From Polynucleobacter meluiroseus (GTDB lineage: Bacteria; Pseudomonadota; Gammaproteobacteria; Burkholderiales; Burkholderiaceae), in NCBI RefSeq assembly GCF_900205755.1, contig NZ_OANS01000004.1:239369-303368 (forward strand): DNA of 64,000 nt. The letters run 5' to 3'. Below, in pieces: positions 17,073 to 27,495 of this stretch; position 1 is the first letter of the stretch; every line of letters begins with the position of its first letter. The notes below the pieces were generated by a model. It was given only the letters and a program-made list of their open reading frames with translations. It did no database searches and was not told the origin of the DNA. Position numbers and translations under genes: made by a program.

Positions 17073-19517
17073 TTATTTTTTAGTCGCGAGCTCAAGTTGA
17101 TGGGTGATTTTTTCGGGCTTCATTTGCAATGGCAAATACTGATTATTTGCCCATAGGGGGCCCATATTGCCGTAGAACTGGCTTTGTACCCAGCCGGATT
17201 GACCCGCCTGGTAAATGAATAGGGATTGCTCTAAATTCGAGAGATCGTAAATAGCCCGCATGCTGGAGGCTTGCTTGGTTTCAAAGGGGTTCTCGGCCCG
17301 AAGCAGTTCTAAGCGCCCAATATTCACTGAAAAACTATCGCCCGGAAAAGGCTGCTTTAGATTAAACATTGCGCCCAGAACCTTGATCTTGCCAAGTGGA
17401 TGATGTTCCGAGATGGCCATGTGCGCATTACCCCAAGCCCACTTTGTTGGATCGCTGCCAAATTGTTTACTCAGAAGGTCAAGGGCGCGATCAAAAGCGT
17501 CATTTGAGGCATCGGCACAAGACTCGATGGTTGGCGTTCGAGGATCATCACACCAGGGGCTGTGCGGGTCTTGTAATTGCAAAATAAGGGCAGAGCGGAA
17601 ATTGCGTGCCCCGTAAGTTTCAGTAAAGACATAAGCTAGCCGAGAAAATAATTTACGTGTCAATTGGTCGGCCCACGCATTAAATATTAGCGCCGCAGCG
17701 CTATTTGCTTGCATATCGGCATCGAAATGATTACTAATCTGCAGCGCTTGCGCTCCCAAAGGATGTTTTGATTGAATGGTGCGAAAGAGGGGGAGTAAAG
17801 GGGTTGAGCCTAAAGAAAGCGTATCAGCCTGCATCGTCTTCATGGAGGCCAAATCGTGGGTCGGCCGTGCTTGAATCAGTTGCACAATGCGGTTATAGCG
17901 AGCTGGTATATCCCAGTCACTTGTTAGGGGATTGGGGTCATTGGCAGCGACCACTTTTTGATTGGCGGTGGCAAGCCAACCTTGTTCGGGATTGTTACTG
18001 CTAGGCAACTGATCGAGCGGCACATAACCGATCCAGTCATATTGCTTGTCCCAACCTAGCGCAGGAGCCACGCCATAAAGGCCTTGGTGTAAGGTGCGTC
18101 GCGGAACAGCGCCAGTTGCGCGATACGCAATATTCCCATCGACATCCGCCATGACAACATTTTGCATCGGCGCATAGTTCTTATTTAAGGCCAACTTAAA
18201 GGCGTCTAAATTCTTGGCTTGATTCATTTCTAGCAAACTAACAACCGATTGGTTTTCAATATCCAAGGCTGCCCAGCGCAGCGCCAACGCAAAACGTTGG
18301 GTGTCGATGGCGCGACCGGCCCGGGCGTAGGAATCAGAAATGACTGGGCCATGGCGGGTTTCTTTTACCAAGAAACGCAAAAGAGGCTCGCCCTTGATAT
18401 CAATGATTTCTTGGCGCACTTGAAAAGCAAGGGGGCCATTAGGACCGCGGTAAAGACTCGGGTTTTTCGGATCCAATTGTTCAATAAATAAATCTTGTAC
18501 ATCTGGATTGGTATTGGTAAAGGACCAAGCAAGCCGGTCGGTTCTTCCAAGAATCACTGCGGGTATACCGGGCAGGGTTGCTCCGATGACGTTGAGCTCG
18601 GGAGACTCCAAGTGGGCAAAATACCAAAGTGCTGGAGCCGATAAGCCGAGGTGGGGATCATTTGCCAATAAGGGCTTTCCGGAGGCGGTGAGCTTGCCGC
18701 TGAGAGCCCAGTTATTCGAACCAATGCCGTCTTTACCGCCAGGAACTTCGTTTAAAGCCAATTCTTCAGCCGGAATCAGCGCCTGGTTTTTGCTGTTAAA
18801 TACTTTGTTATCGCGATACAGTTTGGCAAAGTCCACATTGCTGACGGGCTCGTCCGCATCGTAAGGAGGCAGCACCTCCCATATCTGTTTGGTACTTAAT
18901 GTTTGGGAGAGCTCGAGGCGATCAAGCTCTTTGTGCATATTGCCGCCCAAGTTCAAGGCCATCATCAGCATCCAGGAGACACTATCGGTTGCGGACCAAT
19001 GACCGGGTTTAGAGCCAGTAAGGAAATATTCCACGGGGAGCGCCCAACCTAACTGGGCATTACCGGCATTGACCCCATCGGCATAGGCTTGCAGCAGGCG
19101 CTTAGCGGTTAATGGGTAGCGATCAAATTGCTTTTCTGCCGCATGTTTAATGCCAAGCGTTCTCATATAACGATCAATGGGTAGCGTCTCCTTTCCCAGA
19201 ATTTCTGAAAGGCGTCCACTGGCTAAGCGGCGATTAATCTCCATTTGCCAAGACCGTTCACTTGCATGGAGGTAACCTAAGGCGAAGAGCGCATCAGCTG
19301 AGGATTTAGCCTGTATGTGGGGAATTTGGCTCTCATCAAACGTAATGAGTACAGGGTCCCCTAGGCTATTGATAATCCGCTTTCCGGAAATTGAAGTTTG
19401 AGCAGAATAGATATAAGCGACAAGCGTGCAAACCAAGATTAGAGCGCTAAAGATGCTTAGCCAAAGGAGTGTTCGCAGGGTATTGCGTAGGCTAATTAAA
19501 GGAAACGAGGGCATCAT
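17073..19517 (-). CDS. Penicillin acylase family amidohydrolase
   Basis: Ntn-hydrolase precursor of 814 residues. A signal anchor spans residues about 15-38. The alpha region contains LGYLHASERSWQMEINRR. The predicted autocatalytic junction is GIGSNNW with Ser267 as beta-subunit nucleophile. The beta part has LANDPHLGLSAPALWY, LPGIPAVILGRTDRLAWSFTN and later NQKVVAANDP. Family members cleave acyl amides, including beta-lactams and acyl-homoserine lactones; the real substrate is unknown. It is transcribed alone. Confidence 0.92.
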   Translation of the reverse strand: MMPSFPLISLRNTLRTLLWLSIFSALILVCTLVAYIYSAQTSISGKRIINSLGDPVLITFDESQIPHIQAKSSADALFALGYLHASERSWQMEINRRLASGRLSEILGKETLPIDRYMRTLGIKHAAEKQFDRYPLTAKRLLQAYADGVNAGNAQLGWALPVEYFLTGSKPGHWSATDSVSWMLMMALNLGGNMHKELDRLELSQTLSTKQIWEVLPPYDADEPVSNVDFAKLYRDNKVFNSKNQALIPAEELALNEVPGGKDGIGSNNWALSGKLTASGKPLLANDPHLGLSAPALWYFAHLESPELNVIGATLPGIPAVILGRTDRLAWSFTNTNPDVQDLFIEQLDPKNPSLYRGPNGPLAFQVRQEIIDIKGEPLLRFLVKETRHGPVISDSYARAGRAIDTQRFALALRWAALDIENQSVVSLLEMNQAKNLDAFKLALNKNYAPMQNVVMADVDGNIAYRATGAVPRRTLHQGLYGVAPALGWDKQYDWIGYVPLDQLPSSNNPEQGWLATANQKVVAANDPNPLTSDWDIPARYNRIVQLIQARPTHDLASMKTMQADTLSLGSTPLLPLFRTIQSKHPLGAQALQISNHFDADMQANSAAALIFNAWADQLTRKLFSRLAYVFTETYGARNFRSALILQLQDPHSPWCDDPRTPTIESCADASNDAFDRALDLLSKQFGSDPTKWAWGNAHMAISEHHPLGKIKVLGAMFNLKQPFPGDSFSVNIGRLELLRAENPFETKQASSMRAIYDLSNLEQSLFIYQAGQSGWVQSQFYGNMGPLWANNQYLPLQMKPEKITHQLELATKK

Positions 19518-19647
19518 AGGAATAGTTTAGTGGTTTTGGCAGTGCATTCAGACCCTAGCGCTTTAGACGCCTTTCGAAGAGGCCTACCTGCCCATGCTAA
19601 ACTCTGCTTGTCTTGATTTATATAGCGCAGCTTTACTGCTAGTGCGA

Positions 19648-19736
19648 GCCCGAGTGGTGAAATCGGTAGACACAGCAGATTTAAAATCTGCCGACTTAAA
19701 ACAGTCGTGCCGGTTCGATTCCGGCCTCGGGCACCA
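19648..19736 (+). tRNA. tRNA-Leu (TAA)
   Basis: Class II tRNA with acceptor GCCCGAG/CTCGGGC, anticodon TAA in the loop of the stem CAGAT/ATCTG, a long variable arm and encoded CCA (19734-19736). No clear terminator follows. The 176 bases to the end of exbD have one forward frame without stops but no start signal. Confidence 0.95.
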
Positions 19737-19912
19737 ATCGAATACGTTCTTACCTTGGAGTCTAAAGGACTACCAGTATTAAGAGTTTCGATTTCCTCGA
19801 ACCCAAATGACAAGTTATCGCAAATGTACATTGGCCGTAACGACCATTTGATGGCGCACCCGCCTGCAGATGACTGGAGTGGTATTTGGGTGATGGAGGA
19901 CAAGAAAATTAC

Positions 19913-20329
19913 TTACTTGTCCGGCTCCGTTACAAATCCCAACTTCGTTAAACCCGCACGGCGTGAAGCGGCCAATACTTGGGCGACGTATTCGTATTTC
20001 ACCGATTTATCAGCGCGCAGATTAATATCAGGTTGTGGTTCTTTCTGCGCTGCTTTTTCTGCATAGCCATCAAACGTTTTTAAGTCAATCGGGGCGCTAT
20101 TCCAAAAGATTTGCCCCTTGGCATCAATCGAGAGCTGCACGGATTCAGGTTTTACTTCATTGCGGATGCTGTTGGCTTTGGGTAATTCCACTTTCACAGC
20201 TTGCTGAATTACGGGCAAAGTAATAATGAAAATAATCAAGAGTACCAACATGACGTCCACCATCGGTGTCATGTTAATTTCGGCCATGATGGCGTTATCG
20301 TTTTGGTCATCACCAAGATGAAAAGACAT
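19913..20329 (-). CDS. exbD: Biopolymer transport protein ExbD/TolR
   Basis: A 138-residue protein with one N-terminal transmembrane helix (VDVMLVLLIIFIITLPVI) that has the conserved proton-relay Asp in NMTPMVDVMLVLL. The periplasmic part ends with VLAASRRAGLTKLGFVT. With ExbB it uses the proton gradient to energise TonB. It is the last gene of fum-murI-tonB-exbB-exbD, two bases after exbB. Confidence 0.94.
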   Translation of the reverse strand: MSFHLGDDQNDNAIMAEINMTPMVDVMLVLLIIFIITLPVIQQAVKVELPKANSIRNEVKPESVQLSIDAKGQIFWNSAPIDLKTFDGYAEKAAQKEPQPDINLRADKSVKYEYVAQVLAASRRAGLTKLGFVTEPDK

Positions 20330-20331
20330 GC

Positions 20332-21024
20332 TTATTCTCCTGACTTCACACGGGCACCAGTCACAAAATAAGCGAGCAGATCATTACCAAAGCGATTGAG
20401 ATCGGCCACCAATAGTTTATTGGCGCGGTTAAGTGCATTAAAACCTAGCACCGCAGGGATCGCTACCGCTAAGCCTAGGGCAGTCATGATGAGGGCCTCA
20501 CCAATGGGACCTGCCACCTGATCGATTTGCGCGCTGCTAGAGCTACTAATAGCGATCAGTGCATGATAGATGCCCCAAACTGTACCAAACAAACCAATAA
20601 ATGGCGCCACTGCACCTGTTGATCCTAAAAAGGTGAGGCCTTTTTGGAGGTGGGCGGCAACAGCATCAATACTATTTTTGAGGCTGCGAGCCATCCACTC
20701 CGAGTAGTTCAGGGTCTGCAAGAGTTCACGGTGATTGGTGGATTGACTTTGGTGATGCGTCGAGGCGTCCAAGGCTGCTTGCGCAATCCGGAAAAAAGGA
20801 TTGCTGGCATGCTTGGTCAGGGAATGCATTCCTTGATCGAAGGAGGTCGCGCGCCAAAACTGATCAAGCTCCGGTTTGAATTTGCGAAGATTGCGCAACT
20901 CCCAAAAACGGCTCAGCAGAATGACCCAGGTCGCGATCGAAGCAAGGAGCAGGGCAAGCGCAACAAAGCGAGTAATGAGGTCGCCTTCAAGCCACAGATT
21001 AGCTAAGCCAAATGGTGTATTCAT
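20332..21024 (-). CDS. exbB: Proton channel protein ExbB/TolQ family
   Basis: A 230-residue protein with an N-terminal membrane helix and two C-terminal helices. The signature GLFGTVWGIYHALIAI and GPIGEALIMTALGLAVAIPAVLGFN is clear. It is placed between tonB (five bases) and exbD (two bases), so it serves the TonB system rather than Tol-Pal. Confidence 0.94.
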   Translation of the reverse strand: MNTPFGLANLWLEGDLITRFVALALLLASIATWVILLSRFWELRNLRKFKPELDQFWRATSFDQGMHSLTKHASNPFFRIAQAALDASTHHQSQSTNHRELLQTLNYSEWMARSLKNSIDAVAAHLQKGLTFLGSTGAVAPFIGLFGTVWGIYHALIAISSSSSAQIDQVAGPIGEALIMTALGLAVAIPAVLGFNALNRANKLLVADLNRFGNDLLAYFVTGARVKSGE

Positions 21025-21029
21025 GATGA

Positions 21030-21725
21030 TCAGTTCTTTAGGTTAAATTTAATTAAGAGGTTGGTAGAAATTCGGTTGGGAATGCCGTTGACTAAAAATG
21101 GTTTGAAGCGATAACGTCGGCCGATTTCGCTAGCGGCCCGATCTAAACGCGGAAAGGAGCTAGAGCGCAATAAAGCCACATCCTCGACTTCGCCGGTTTC
21201 GTTAATAATTAACCTGACCACTACTTCACCTTGCTCCCCTGAACGCTTAGAAAACGAAGGGTAGTAGGCGTCGGCATCGGGCTGGTATACGACTACCAGT
21301 TTACCGATGTCAGTCTGAATCGGCGTTCCTGCGGGACCTGAGCTATTAGAGGGCGCCACTGTGGCATTCGGCAAGGAAGATTCGCTTTTGGACTGCGGTG
21401 GTGAGGGGGCTGGGGGTGTAGGGGCTTGATTCGACTTTTCGTCGACTACCTTTTTAGGCTGTTCGGGCTTTTGCTCTGTCTTAGGCCTTGGCTCTAGCTT
21501 TGGTTGCGGCGGAGTCTGCGCTGCTGGCGGGGCTTTGGCTGCCTCGGGGCTCACCAAGTTAGCCATGACGCGCGACTCATCTAAGTTGCTTTCTGTTTTG
21601 GGTTGCAAGCCCATTTGTAGGCTCACAAAAAACAAGGCATGGACGAGCAGAACGATTGCAAGAATGATGCGTTCAGTTTTCCCAAAAGGCAACCATTGAT
21701 CGACTTGATGCAAGAGTGTGTTCAT
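21030..21725 (-). CDS. tonB: TonB energy transducer
   Basis: Residues about 18-40 are the membrane anchor. A proline/lysine-rich periplasmic spacer covers about 60-120 (many PKPE-, PPAP-like steps). The C-terminal TonB domain has YPSFSKRSGEQGEVVVRLI and later RYRFKPFLVNG. It links ExbBD energy to outer-membrane receptors. No receptor gene is nearby. It follows murI by three bases. Confidence 0.92.
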   Translation of the reverse strand: MNTLLHQVDQWLPFGKTERIILAIVLLVHALFFVSLQMGLQPKTESNLDESRVMANLVSPEAAKAPPAAQTPPQPKLEPRPKTEQKPEQPKKVVDEKSNQAPTPPAPSPPQSKSESSLPNATVAPSNSSGPAGTPIQTDIGKLVVVYQPDADAYYPSFSKRSGEQGEVVVRLIINETGEVEDVALLRSSSFPRLDRAASEIGRRYRFKPFLVNGIPNRISTNLLIKFNLKN

Positions 21726-21728
21726 GCT

Positions 21729-22529
21729 TTAGCTAAATGCCCGCGCTTGAATGCTATGTAAATGGAGATCTGCATGCATAAGCTCTTTAGCCAGTGTGAG
21801 CAAGCTGCTTTCATCTTTACTGCTTAAAAAGGTGATCTTGCCATGGTGCTCGCGTTCAATAGTTTGCTGTTGTAATTCAAGTTGGCGCTTGAGTTGGCGT
21901 ACAACTGCTTCACTGGTGTCGATCAAGGTAATGCGCTCACCTAGTAATTTACGAATCGATCTACGCAAAAAAGGGAAGTGGGTGCAACCGAGCACTAGAG
22001 TGTCGGCTCCAGCATTCAAAATCGGCTCTAGATGCTCGGCTAGTAACTCCAAGGCGGCCTCGCTATCAGCTTGGCCGGCCTCAATCAGTGGTACTAAGCC
22101 TGCACCCGCTTGTTTAATAAATTGGCATTCTGGGGTTAGGGTATCCAATAAGGCATTGAATTTATCGCTCTTCAGGGTAGCTTCGGTAGCTAAGACTCCG
22201 ACAATACCCTTCGGGGAATGCATGGCGGCGGGCTTAATGCCTGGCTCGACCCCAATAATGGCAATTCCTTTTAATGCGTGCCGGATCTGCTCGATCGCTT
22301 GGGCCGTTGCCGTATTGCAAGCCACCACAATGACTTGGCAGTCTTGTTTGGCAAGATATTGACAGAGCTCCAAACTGCGCGCGGTGATCCACTCGCTCGA
22401 CTTTTCGCCGTAAGGCGCATTGATTGAATCTGCTAAATAAATATAGTCATGTTCAGGCAGTTGGCATAGCGCCTCATCCAAGATGGACAAGCCGCCTACG
22501 CCTGAATCAAATACGCCGATGAGTGCCAA
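21729..22529 (-). CDS. murI: Glutamate racemase
   Basis: Supplies D-glutamate for peptidoglycan. The two catalytic cysteines are visible in VVACNTATAQAIE and LVLGCTHFPFL, with IGVFDSGVGGLSIL at the N-terminus and YLADSINAPYGEKS after it. Length 266 is normal. It sits between fumarase and tonB in the same direction. Confidence 0.96.
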   Translation of the reverse strand: MALIGVFDSGVGGLSILDEALCQLPEHDYIYLADSINAPYGEKSSEWITARSLELCQYLAKQDCQVIVVACNTATAQAIEQIRHALKGIAIIGVEPGIKPAAMHSPKGIVGVLATEATLKSDKFNALLDTLTPECQFIKQAGAGLVPLIEAGQADSEAALELLAEHLEPILNAGADTLVLGCTHFPFLRRSIRKLLGERITLIDTSEAVVRQLKRQLELQQQTIEREHHGKITFLSSKDESSLLTLAKELMHADLHLHSIQARAFS

Positions 22530-22578
22530 GAAAAATTTGCCTTACTAGGTCTGAAATGATTTAAATACGATGAGCTTA

Positions 22579-24102
22579 TCAGGCAATGGTGACCGGAATA
22601 TTGCCGATCTTGGCTTGCCATTCTTTTGGTCCGGTTTCATGCATCGAGATTCCTTCGGAACTCACGGCTACAGTGACTGGCATGTCCCTCACGTCGAATT
22701 CGTAAATAGCTTCCATGCCCAAATCGGCAAAGCCAACAACCTTGGCCGATTGAATTGCTTTCGATACTAGATAGGCTGCACCTCCGACTGCCATGAGGTA
22801 CGCAGAGCGGTGTTTCTTGATTGCCTCAATCGCAACGGGTCCCCGCTCAGCTTTCCCAATCATAGAAATCAAACCAGTTTGCGATAGCATCATTTCGGTA
22901 AATTTATCCATCCGCGTTGAGGTGGTAGGGCCTGCAGGACCGACTGCTTCATCACGCACGGGGTCAACTGGACCAACGTAATAGATCACGCGATCCTTAA
23001 AGCTAACGGGCAATTCTTCGCCCTTAGCGAGCATGTCTTGAATGCGCTTATGCGCCGCATCACGACCGGTCAAAATCTTGCCATTGAGTAGTAGGGTCTC
23101 GCCTTCTTTCCAGCTTGCTACTTCCTCGGCAGTGAGGGTATCTAAATTGATGCGCTTAGATTTTTTGGTGTCTGGGGTCCAAGTGACATCGGGCCAATCT
23201 GCCAATGAGGGGATTTCTAAATGGGCGGGGCCATCACCATGCAAGTGAAAGTGCACATGACGCGTAGCAGCACAATTCGGAATCATGGCCACTGGTAGTG
23301 AGGCTGCATGAGTTGGGTAGTCGAGGATCTTGACGTCGAGCACCGTCGTTAATCCGCCTAAACCTTGTGCGCCAATACCAAGTTGGTTTACTTTTTGGAA
23401 AATCTCAAGACGGAGCTCCTCCACGCGGTTATGTGCTCCGCGCGCGATCAGCTCTTGAATATCCACGGGCCCCATTAAAGACTCTTTGGCTAGCAACATG
23501 GCTTTTTCTGGTGTACCGCCAATACCGATGCCTAAGATTCCGGGAGGGCACCAGCCAGCACCCATGGTGGGCACCGTTTTGAGAACCCAATCCACGATGG
23601 AGTCTGATGGATTGAGCATCGCCATTTTGGCCTTGTTCTCGGAGCCGCCCCCTTTGGCAGCGCAGATGACTTCGACTCCATCACCTGGCACGATTTCATA
23701 ATGAATCACGGCGGGGGTGTTGTCACCTGTGTTTTTCCGTTTACCGGCAGGATCCGCCAGCACTGAGGCGCGGAGCATATTGTCAGGATTCAGGTAGGCA
23801 CGGCGTACACCCTCGTTGACCATATCACCGACACTCATGGTGGCATCGGACCATTGGACGTTCATGCCAATTTTCAGGAAAACTACCGCAATGCCCGTAT
23901 CTTGACAAAGAGGGCGGTGACCCTCGGCGCACATACGGCTATTCGTTAAGATTTGCGCGATAGCATCTTTAGCGGCCTCGCCTTGCTCTAGCTCATAAGC
24001 CTTGCCCATAGCGGAGATAAAGTCTTTTGGGTGGTAATAGGAGATGAACTGAAACGCATCGGCAACGCTTTGGATAAGGTCGTTTTGTTTGATATTTGTC
24101 AT
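22579..24102 (-). CDS. fumA: Fumarate hydratase class I (iron-sulfur)
   Basis: Oxygen-sensitive [4Fe-4S] fumarase, 507 residues. The cluster cysteine motifs are RPLCQDTGIAV and NCAATRHVHFHLHGDG, and the C-terminal half has VGPAGPTTSTRMDKF. It interconverts fumarate and malate in the citric acid cycle. The upstream gap (24103-24264) is shared with the divergent acs gene and holds both promoters. Confidence 0.95.
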   Translation of the reverse strand: MTNIKQNDLIQSVADAFQFISYYHPKDFISAMGKAYELEQGEAAKDAIAQILTNSRMCAEGHRPLCQDTGIAVVFLKIGMNVQWSDATMSVGDMVNEGVRRAYLNPDNMLRASVLADPAGKRKNTGDNTPAVIHYEIVPGDGVEVICAAKGGGSENKAKMAMLNPSDSIVDWVLKTVPTMGAGWCPPGILGIGIGGTPEKAMLLAKESLMGPVDIQELIARGAHNRVEELRLEIFQKVNQLGIGAQGLGGLTTVLDVKILDYPTHAASLPVAMIPNCAATRHVHFHLHGDGPAHLEIPSLADWPDVTWTPDTKKSKRINLDTLTAEEVASWKEGETLLLNGKILTGRDAAHKRIQDMLAKGEELPVSFKDRVIYYVGPVDPVRDEAVGPAGPTTSTRMDKFTEMMLSQTGLISMIGKAERGPVAIEAIKKHRSAYLMAVGGAAYLVSKAIQSAKVVGFADLGMEAIYEFDVRDMPVTVAVSSEGISMHETGPKEWQAKIGNIPVTIA

Positions 24103-24264
24103 ATTTTTAGTTGATTTGCTAATGTTTGCGCTATTTTAAGGGTTTGCCATAGAAGTCAACTCGCTAGATTTGACTTATCTTAGGGTTTACTGGGATACGT
24201 CCGCGTATTCCGAGCAAATTTTGCTGAATTTGAGAGTTCATTATTAACTAGAGGATTGTGCTGC

Positions 24265-26238
24265 ATGGAATCATTAAAGCAAGAAAACCGGGTGTTTAAC
24301 CCGCCAGTCGAGTTTGTTCAAGGGGCGGCGATTTCTGGAATGGATGCCTACGACGCACTTTGCGCAGAAGCTGAGAAAGATTATGAAGGATTCTGGGGGC
24401 GTCTTGCGAGAGAAAACCTTTACTGGAAAAAACCCTTCACCAAGGTGCTTGATGAGTCCAAGGCTCCCTTTTATAAATGGTTTGAGGACGGACTCACTAA
24501 TGCCTCATATAACTGTATAGATCGCAATATTGAAAAAGGCTTAGGCGATAAAACCGCCATTATTTTTGAAGCCGATGATGGCACTGTTAGTACAGTCACT
24601 TACCAAGACCTACTGGGTCGCGTATGCAAAATGGCTAATGCCTTGCGTAAGCGCGGCCTGCAGTCAGGTGATCGCGTCATTATTTATATGTCGATGTCGA
24701 TTGAAGGCATTGTGGCCATGCAAGCCTGCGCCCGTATTGGTGCAATTCATTCGGTGGTGTTTGGCGGCTTCTCGGCCAAATCGTTACATGAGCGCATTGT
24801 GGATGTGGGCGCGGTGGCAGTCATTACTGCTGATGAGCAGTTCCGTGGCGGCAAATCCTTGCCACTCAAAACGATTGTGGATGAAGCACTCTCCCTTGGC
24901 GGCTGTGAAAAAGTCAAAAACGTCATCGTGTATCAACGCACCGGCGGCAAGATTCCTCTAACTGCCGGTTTAGATGTTTGGATGCACGAGATCGTTGCCA
25001 ATGAGGCAATCACTTGTGAGCCAGAGTGGGTCAGCGCAGAACATCCCTTATTTATTCTGTATACCTCTGGTTCAACTGGCAAACCTAAAGGCGTGCAGCA
25101 TTCCACTGGTGGTTACCTGCTGTGGACCATGCTCACCATGAAATGGACCTTTGATATCAAGCCAAGTGATGTCTTTTGGTGCACGGCCGACATTGGCTGG
25201 ATTACGGGTCACTCTTATATTACCTATGGCCCACTAGCAGTAGGTTGCACGCAAATCGTGTTTGAGGGTGTGCCTACTTATCCCAACGCGGGACGTTTTT
25301 GGGAAATGATTCAAAAGCACCAAGTGTCCATTTTTTACACCGCACCAACCGCAATTCGTTCTTTAATTAAAGCCAGTAGCAACGATGCGGCCATTCATCC
25401 ACGGAGTTACGATTTATCTTCCTTGCGCCTGTTGGGCTCAGTAGGTGAGCCGATTAATCCAGAGGCTTGGATGTGGTACTACGAAAATGTTGGTGGCTCA
25501 CGTTGCCCGATTGCCGATACCTTTTGGCAGACTGAAACCGGTGGGCACATGATTTCTCCGCTGCCAGGTGCCACTCCAATGGTTCCAGGTTCATGTACAT
25601 TGCCTTTGCCAGGGATTATGGCGGCGATTGTGGATGAGGCCGGTCACGACGTGCCCAATGGTAGTGGCGGCATCTTGGTGGTGAAGCGTCCTTGGCCTTC
25701 CATGATTCGGACGATTTGGAATGATCCAGATCGTTTTATTAAGTCCTATTTTCCAGAAGAGTTGGGCGGCACTTTGTACCTGGCTGGTGATGGCGCGATT
25801 CGCAATATAGAGACGGGGTATTTCACGATCACTGGACGGATTGATGATGTGCTGAACGTCTCAGGTCACCGTATGGGCACGATGGAAATTGAATCTTGCT
25901 TGGTAGCAAACCCCTTGGTAGCTGAGGCCGCAGTAGTAGGGCGTCCGGATGAATTGACGGGTGAGGCTATCTGCGTGTTCGTTGTGCTTAAAGGTGGGCG
26001 CCCAACAGGTGAAGAAGCCAAAAAGATCGCGACCGAATTGCGAAACTGGGTTGGTAAAGAGATTGGTCCGATTGCCAAGCCAAAAGATGTGCGCTTTGGA
26101 GATAATCTGCCCAAGACCCGTTCAGGCAAGATCATGCGCCGGCTACTGCGCGTGATTGCCAAGGGCGAAGAGATCACACAAGACACTTCTACCTTGGAAA
26201 ACCCAGCTATTTTGGAGCAACTCAAAGAGGCGCTTTAA
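24265..26238 (+). CDS. acs: Acetyl-CoA synthetase
   Basis: AMP-forming ligase activating acetate in two steps through acetyl-AMP. The core motif [11 protein letters not shown] is near residue 265. The acetyl-pocket WWQTETGG-type segment appears as [10 protein letters not shown], and the regulatory acetylation lysine is Lys622 in [12 protein letters not shown] chose the ATG at 24265 (657 residues) with GAGG about ten bases upstream; a TTG nine bases earlier is less likely. Length and motifs fit Acs rather than propionyl-CoA synthetase. Confidence 0.95.
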   Translation: MESLKQENRVFNPPVEFVQGAAISGMDAYDALCAEAEKDYEGFWGRLARENLYWKKPFTKVLDESKAPFYKWFEDGLTNASYNCIDRNIEKGLGDKTAIIFEADDGTVSTVTYQDLLGRVCKMANALRKRGLQSGDRVIIYMSMSIEGIVAMQACARIGAIHSVVFGGFSAKSLHERIVDVGAVAVITADEQFRGGKSLPLKTIVDEALSLGGCEKVKNVIVYQRTGGKIPLTAGLDVWMHEIVANEAITCEPEWVSAEHPLFILYTSGSTGKPKGVQHSTGGYLLWTMLTMKWTFDIKPSDVFWCTADIGWITGHSYITYGPLAVGCTQIVFEGVPTYPNAGRFWEMIQKHQVSIFYTAPTAIRSLIKASSNDAAIHPRSYDLSSLRLLGSVGEPINPEAWMWYYENVGGSRCPIADTFWQTETGGHMISPLPGATPMVPGSCTLPLPGIMAAIVDEAGHDVPNGSGGILVVKRPWPSMIRTIWNDPDRFIKSYFPEELGGTLYLAGDGAIRNIETGYFTITGRIDDVLNVSGHRMGTMEIESCLVANPLVAEAAVVGRPDELTGEAICVFVVLKGGRPTGEEAKKIATELRNWVGKEIGPIAKPKDVRFGDNLPKTRSGKIMRRLLRVIAKGEEITQDTSTLENPAILEQLKEAL

Positions 26239-26287
26239 GATAAAAACCCTCAACACCCTGTCCTTAACCGTATAATCATCGGTTCTC

Positions 26288-26378
26288 GGAAGGGTGGATG
26301 AGCGGTTTAAGTCATACGCCTGGAAAGCGTACGTAGGTTAATAGCCTACCGCGGGTTCGAATCCCGCCCCTTCCGCCA
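26288..26378 (+). tRNA. tRNA-Ser (GGA)
   Basis: Class II tRNA with acceptor GGAAGGG/CCCTTCC, anticodon GGA in the loop CTGGAAA, a long variable arm, and encoded CCA. A TATAAT box (26271-26276) ends 11 bases upstream; no good -35 is visible. Confidence 0.96.
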
Positions 26379-26387
26379 TGCTGTTCT

Positions 26388-26416
26388 AAAACCACCATCT
26401 GGTGGTTTTTTCTTTT
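26388..26416 (+). terminator. Intrinsic terminator of tRNA-Ser(GGA)
   Basis: A nine-pair stem (AAAACCACC 26388-26396 with GGTGGTTTT 26401-26409) with an ATCT loop runs into a T-rich tail. Confidence 0.85.
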
Positions 26417-26469
26417 CTGGGTCATGCAATATTCAGATGAGCGTTCTAAATAAAATAACGGAAGACATC

Positions 26470-26772
26470 ATGATATTTGCCATTCTATTAATGGATTGCC
26501 CTGGTACCGCTGACTTACGCGTACAGGTTCGCCCAGAGCATCGCGCTTACCTTGCTACCAAGTCTGAGCAGATGGCTTTTGCTGGACCGCTCATGTCAGA
26601 TGACGGCAAAACCGTAGTAGGTAGCTTGCTTGCGATTGATTTTCCGGATCGGGCGGCAGTAGAGGCTTGGTTGAAGGATGAGCCCTTTACCAAGGCGGGC
26701 GTCTATGAGAAGCCCGTGATTCATACATTCACTAATATGTGGGCGCAGAAGGCAGGTTTTCCTCCGGCCTAA
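26470..26772 (+). CDS. YciI family protein
   Basis: Small ferredoxin-like alpha/beta barrel protein of about 100 residues. Typical features are the first strand IFAILLMDCPG, RPEHRAYL with the conserved His, FAGPLMSDDGKTVVGSLLAIDF, and AVEAWLKDEPFTKAGVYE. The ATG at 26470 has CGGAAG six bases upstream; an earlier start at 26437 adds 11 unrelated residues. The activity is unknown; some relatives are dehydrochlorinases or hydrolases. Confidence 0.88.
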   Translation: MIFAILLMDCPGTADLRVQVRPEHRAYLATKSEQMAFAGPLMSDDGKTVVGSLLAIDFPDRAAVEAWLKDEPFTKAGVYEKPVIHTFTNMWAQKAGFPPA

Positions 26773-26782
26773 GTTGTTTTAG

Positions 26783-27376
26783 TTAGAGGGGTTTAATTTC
26801 CAACTTGCGAAATTTAACGATACCCGCTGCCGACTGAATGCCGATGGGACCTTCACTGTATTTACTGTCTTGACCATCGGCCACTGTCACCACGCCATTG
26901 AGGGTGACCTTAAAGTGAGGCCCATTGGCGATAATTTCCATCGTATTCCAGCGCCCGCCTGCTAGCGGTACGGGATCGACTTTCGCCACATCGACAATTG
27001 CCCCAGTGGCATAGGCCTGTTCAGGGCGGGTATCCCAAATATTGATCTCATAACAACTTTGTTGTGAGAGTTTTTGTGGGTTCTGGCAGCGAATGAAGAT
27101 GCCGCTATTGCTAGTGGATTCCACCCAAAATTCGGCGCGAATGACTAGGTTGCGATAACTTTGAGTGCTCACCAGGTAGCCAGAAGGTTTATTGCTCTCA
27201 ATCATGTCCTTGCTGATGATCCAGTTGGCATTACCAATCACATTCCAGCCGCTCAGGCTACCGCCATTCATGAGATCGATAAATCCATCAGATTTTTGGG
27301 CTAGGGCGGAATTGCCGCTCAACGTAAAGGCTGAACTGAAGGCAAGGGCGGTGCAAAGCTTGATGAATCGTTGCAT
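26783..27376 (-). CDS. DUF1080 (3-keto-disaccharide hydrolase-like) exported protein
   Basis: Signal peptide at residues 1-26 (ending ALA). The jelly-roll fold of the DUF1080 family shows in FIDLMNGGSLSGWNVIG, NLVIRAEFWVESTSNSGIFIRC, YEINIWDTRPEQAYATGAI and GRWNTMEIIANG. Characterised relatives act on glycans or 3-keto sugars. It stands alone, convergent with the YciI gene. Confidence 0.85.
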   Translation of the reverse strand: MQRFIKLCTALAFSSAFTLSGNSALAQKSDGFIDLMNGGSLSGWNVIGNANWIISKDMIESNKPSGYLVSTQSYRNLVIRAEFWVESTSNSGIFIRCQNPQKLSQQSCYEINIWDTRPEQAYATGAIVDVAKVDPVPLAGGRWNTMEIIANGPHFKVTLNGVVTVADGQDSKYSEGPIGIQSAAGIVKFRKLEIKPL

Positions 27377-27495
27377 GGCAACATCCTATGTAGTGATGAT
27401 GGGTTTAACTTGTTTAAATTGTGTTCGAAAAACTAGTGGATACACAAGTAGATGAATCCCTCGAATGGGAGTTCAAAATCCAGTAAACTTGCCGC

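Noticed and set aside
19707..20066. Forward open frame beginning in tRNA-Leu and running into exbD
   Set aside because: It starts inside the tRNA and overlaps exbD antisense. The piece between them looks somewhat protein-like, so an old gene fragment is possible, but I cannot support it.
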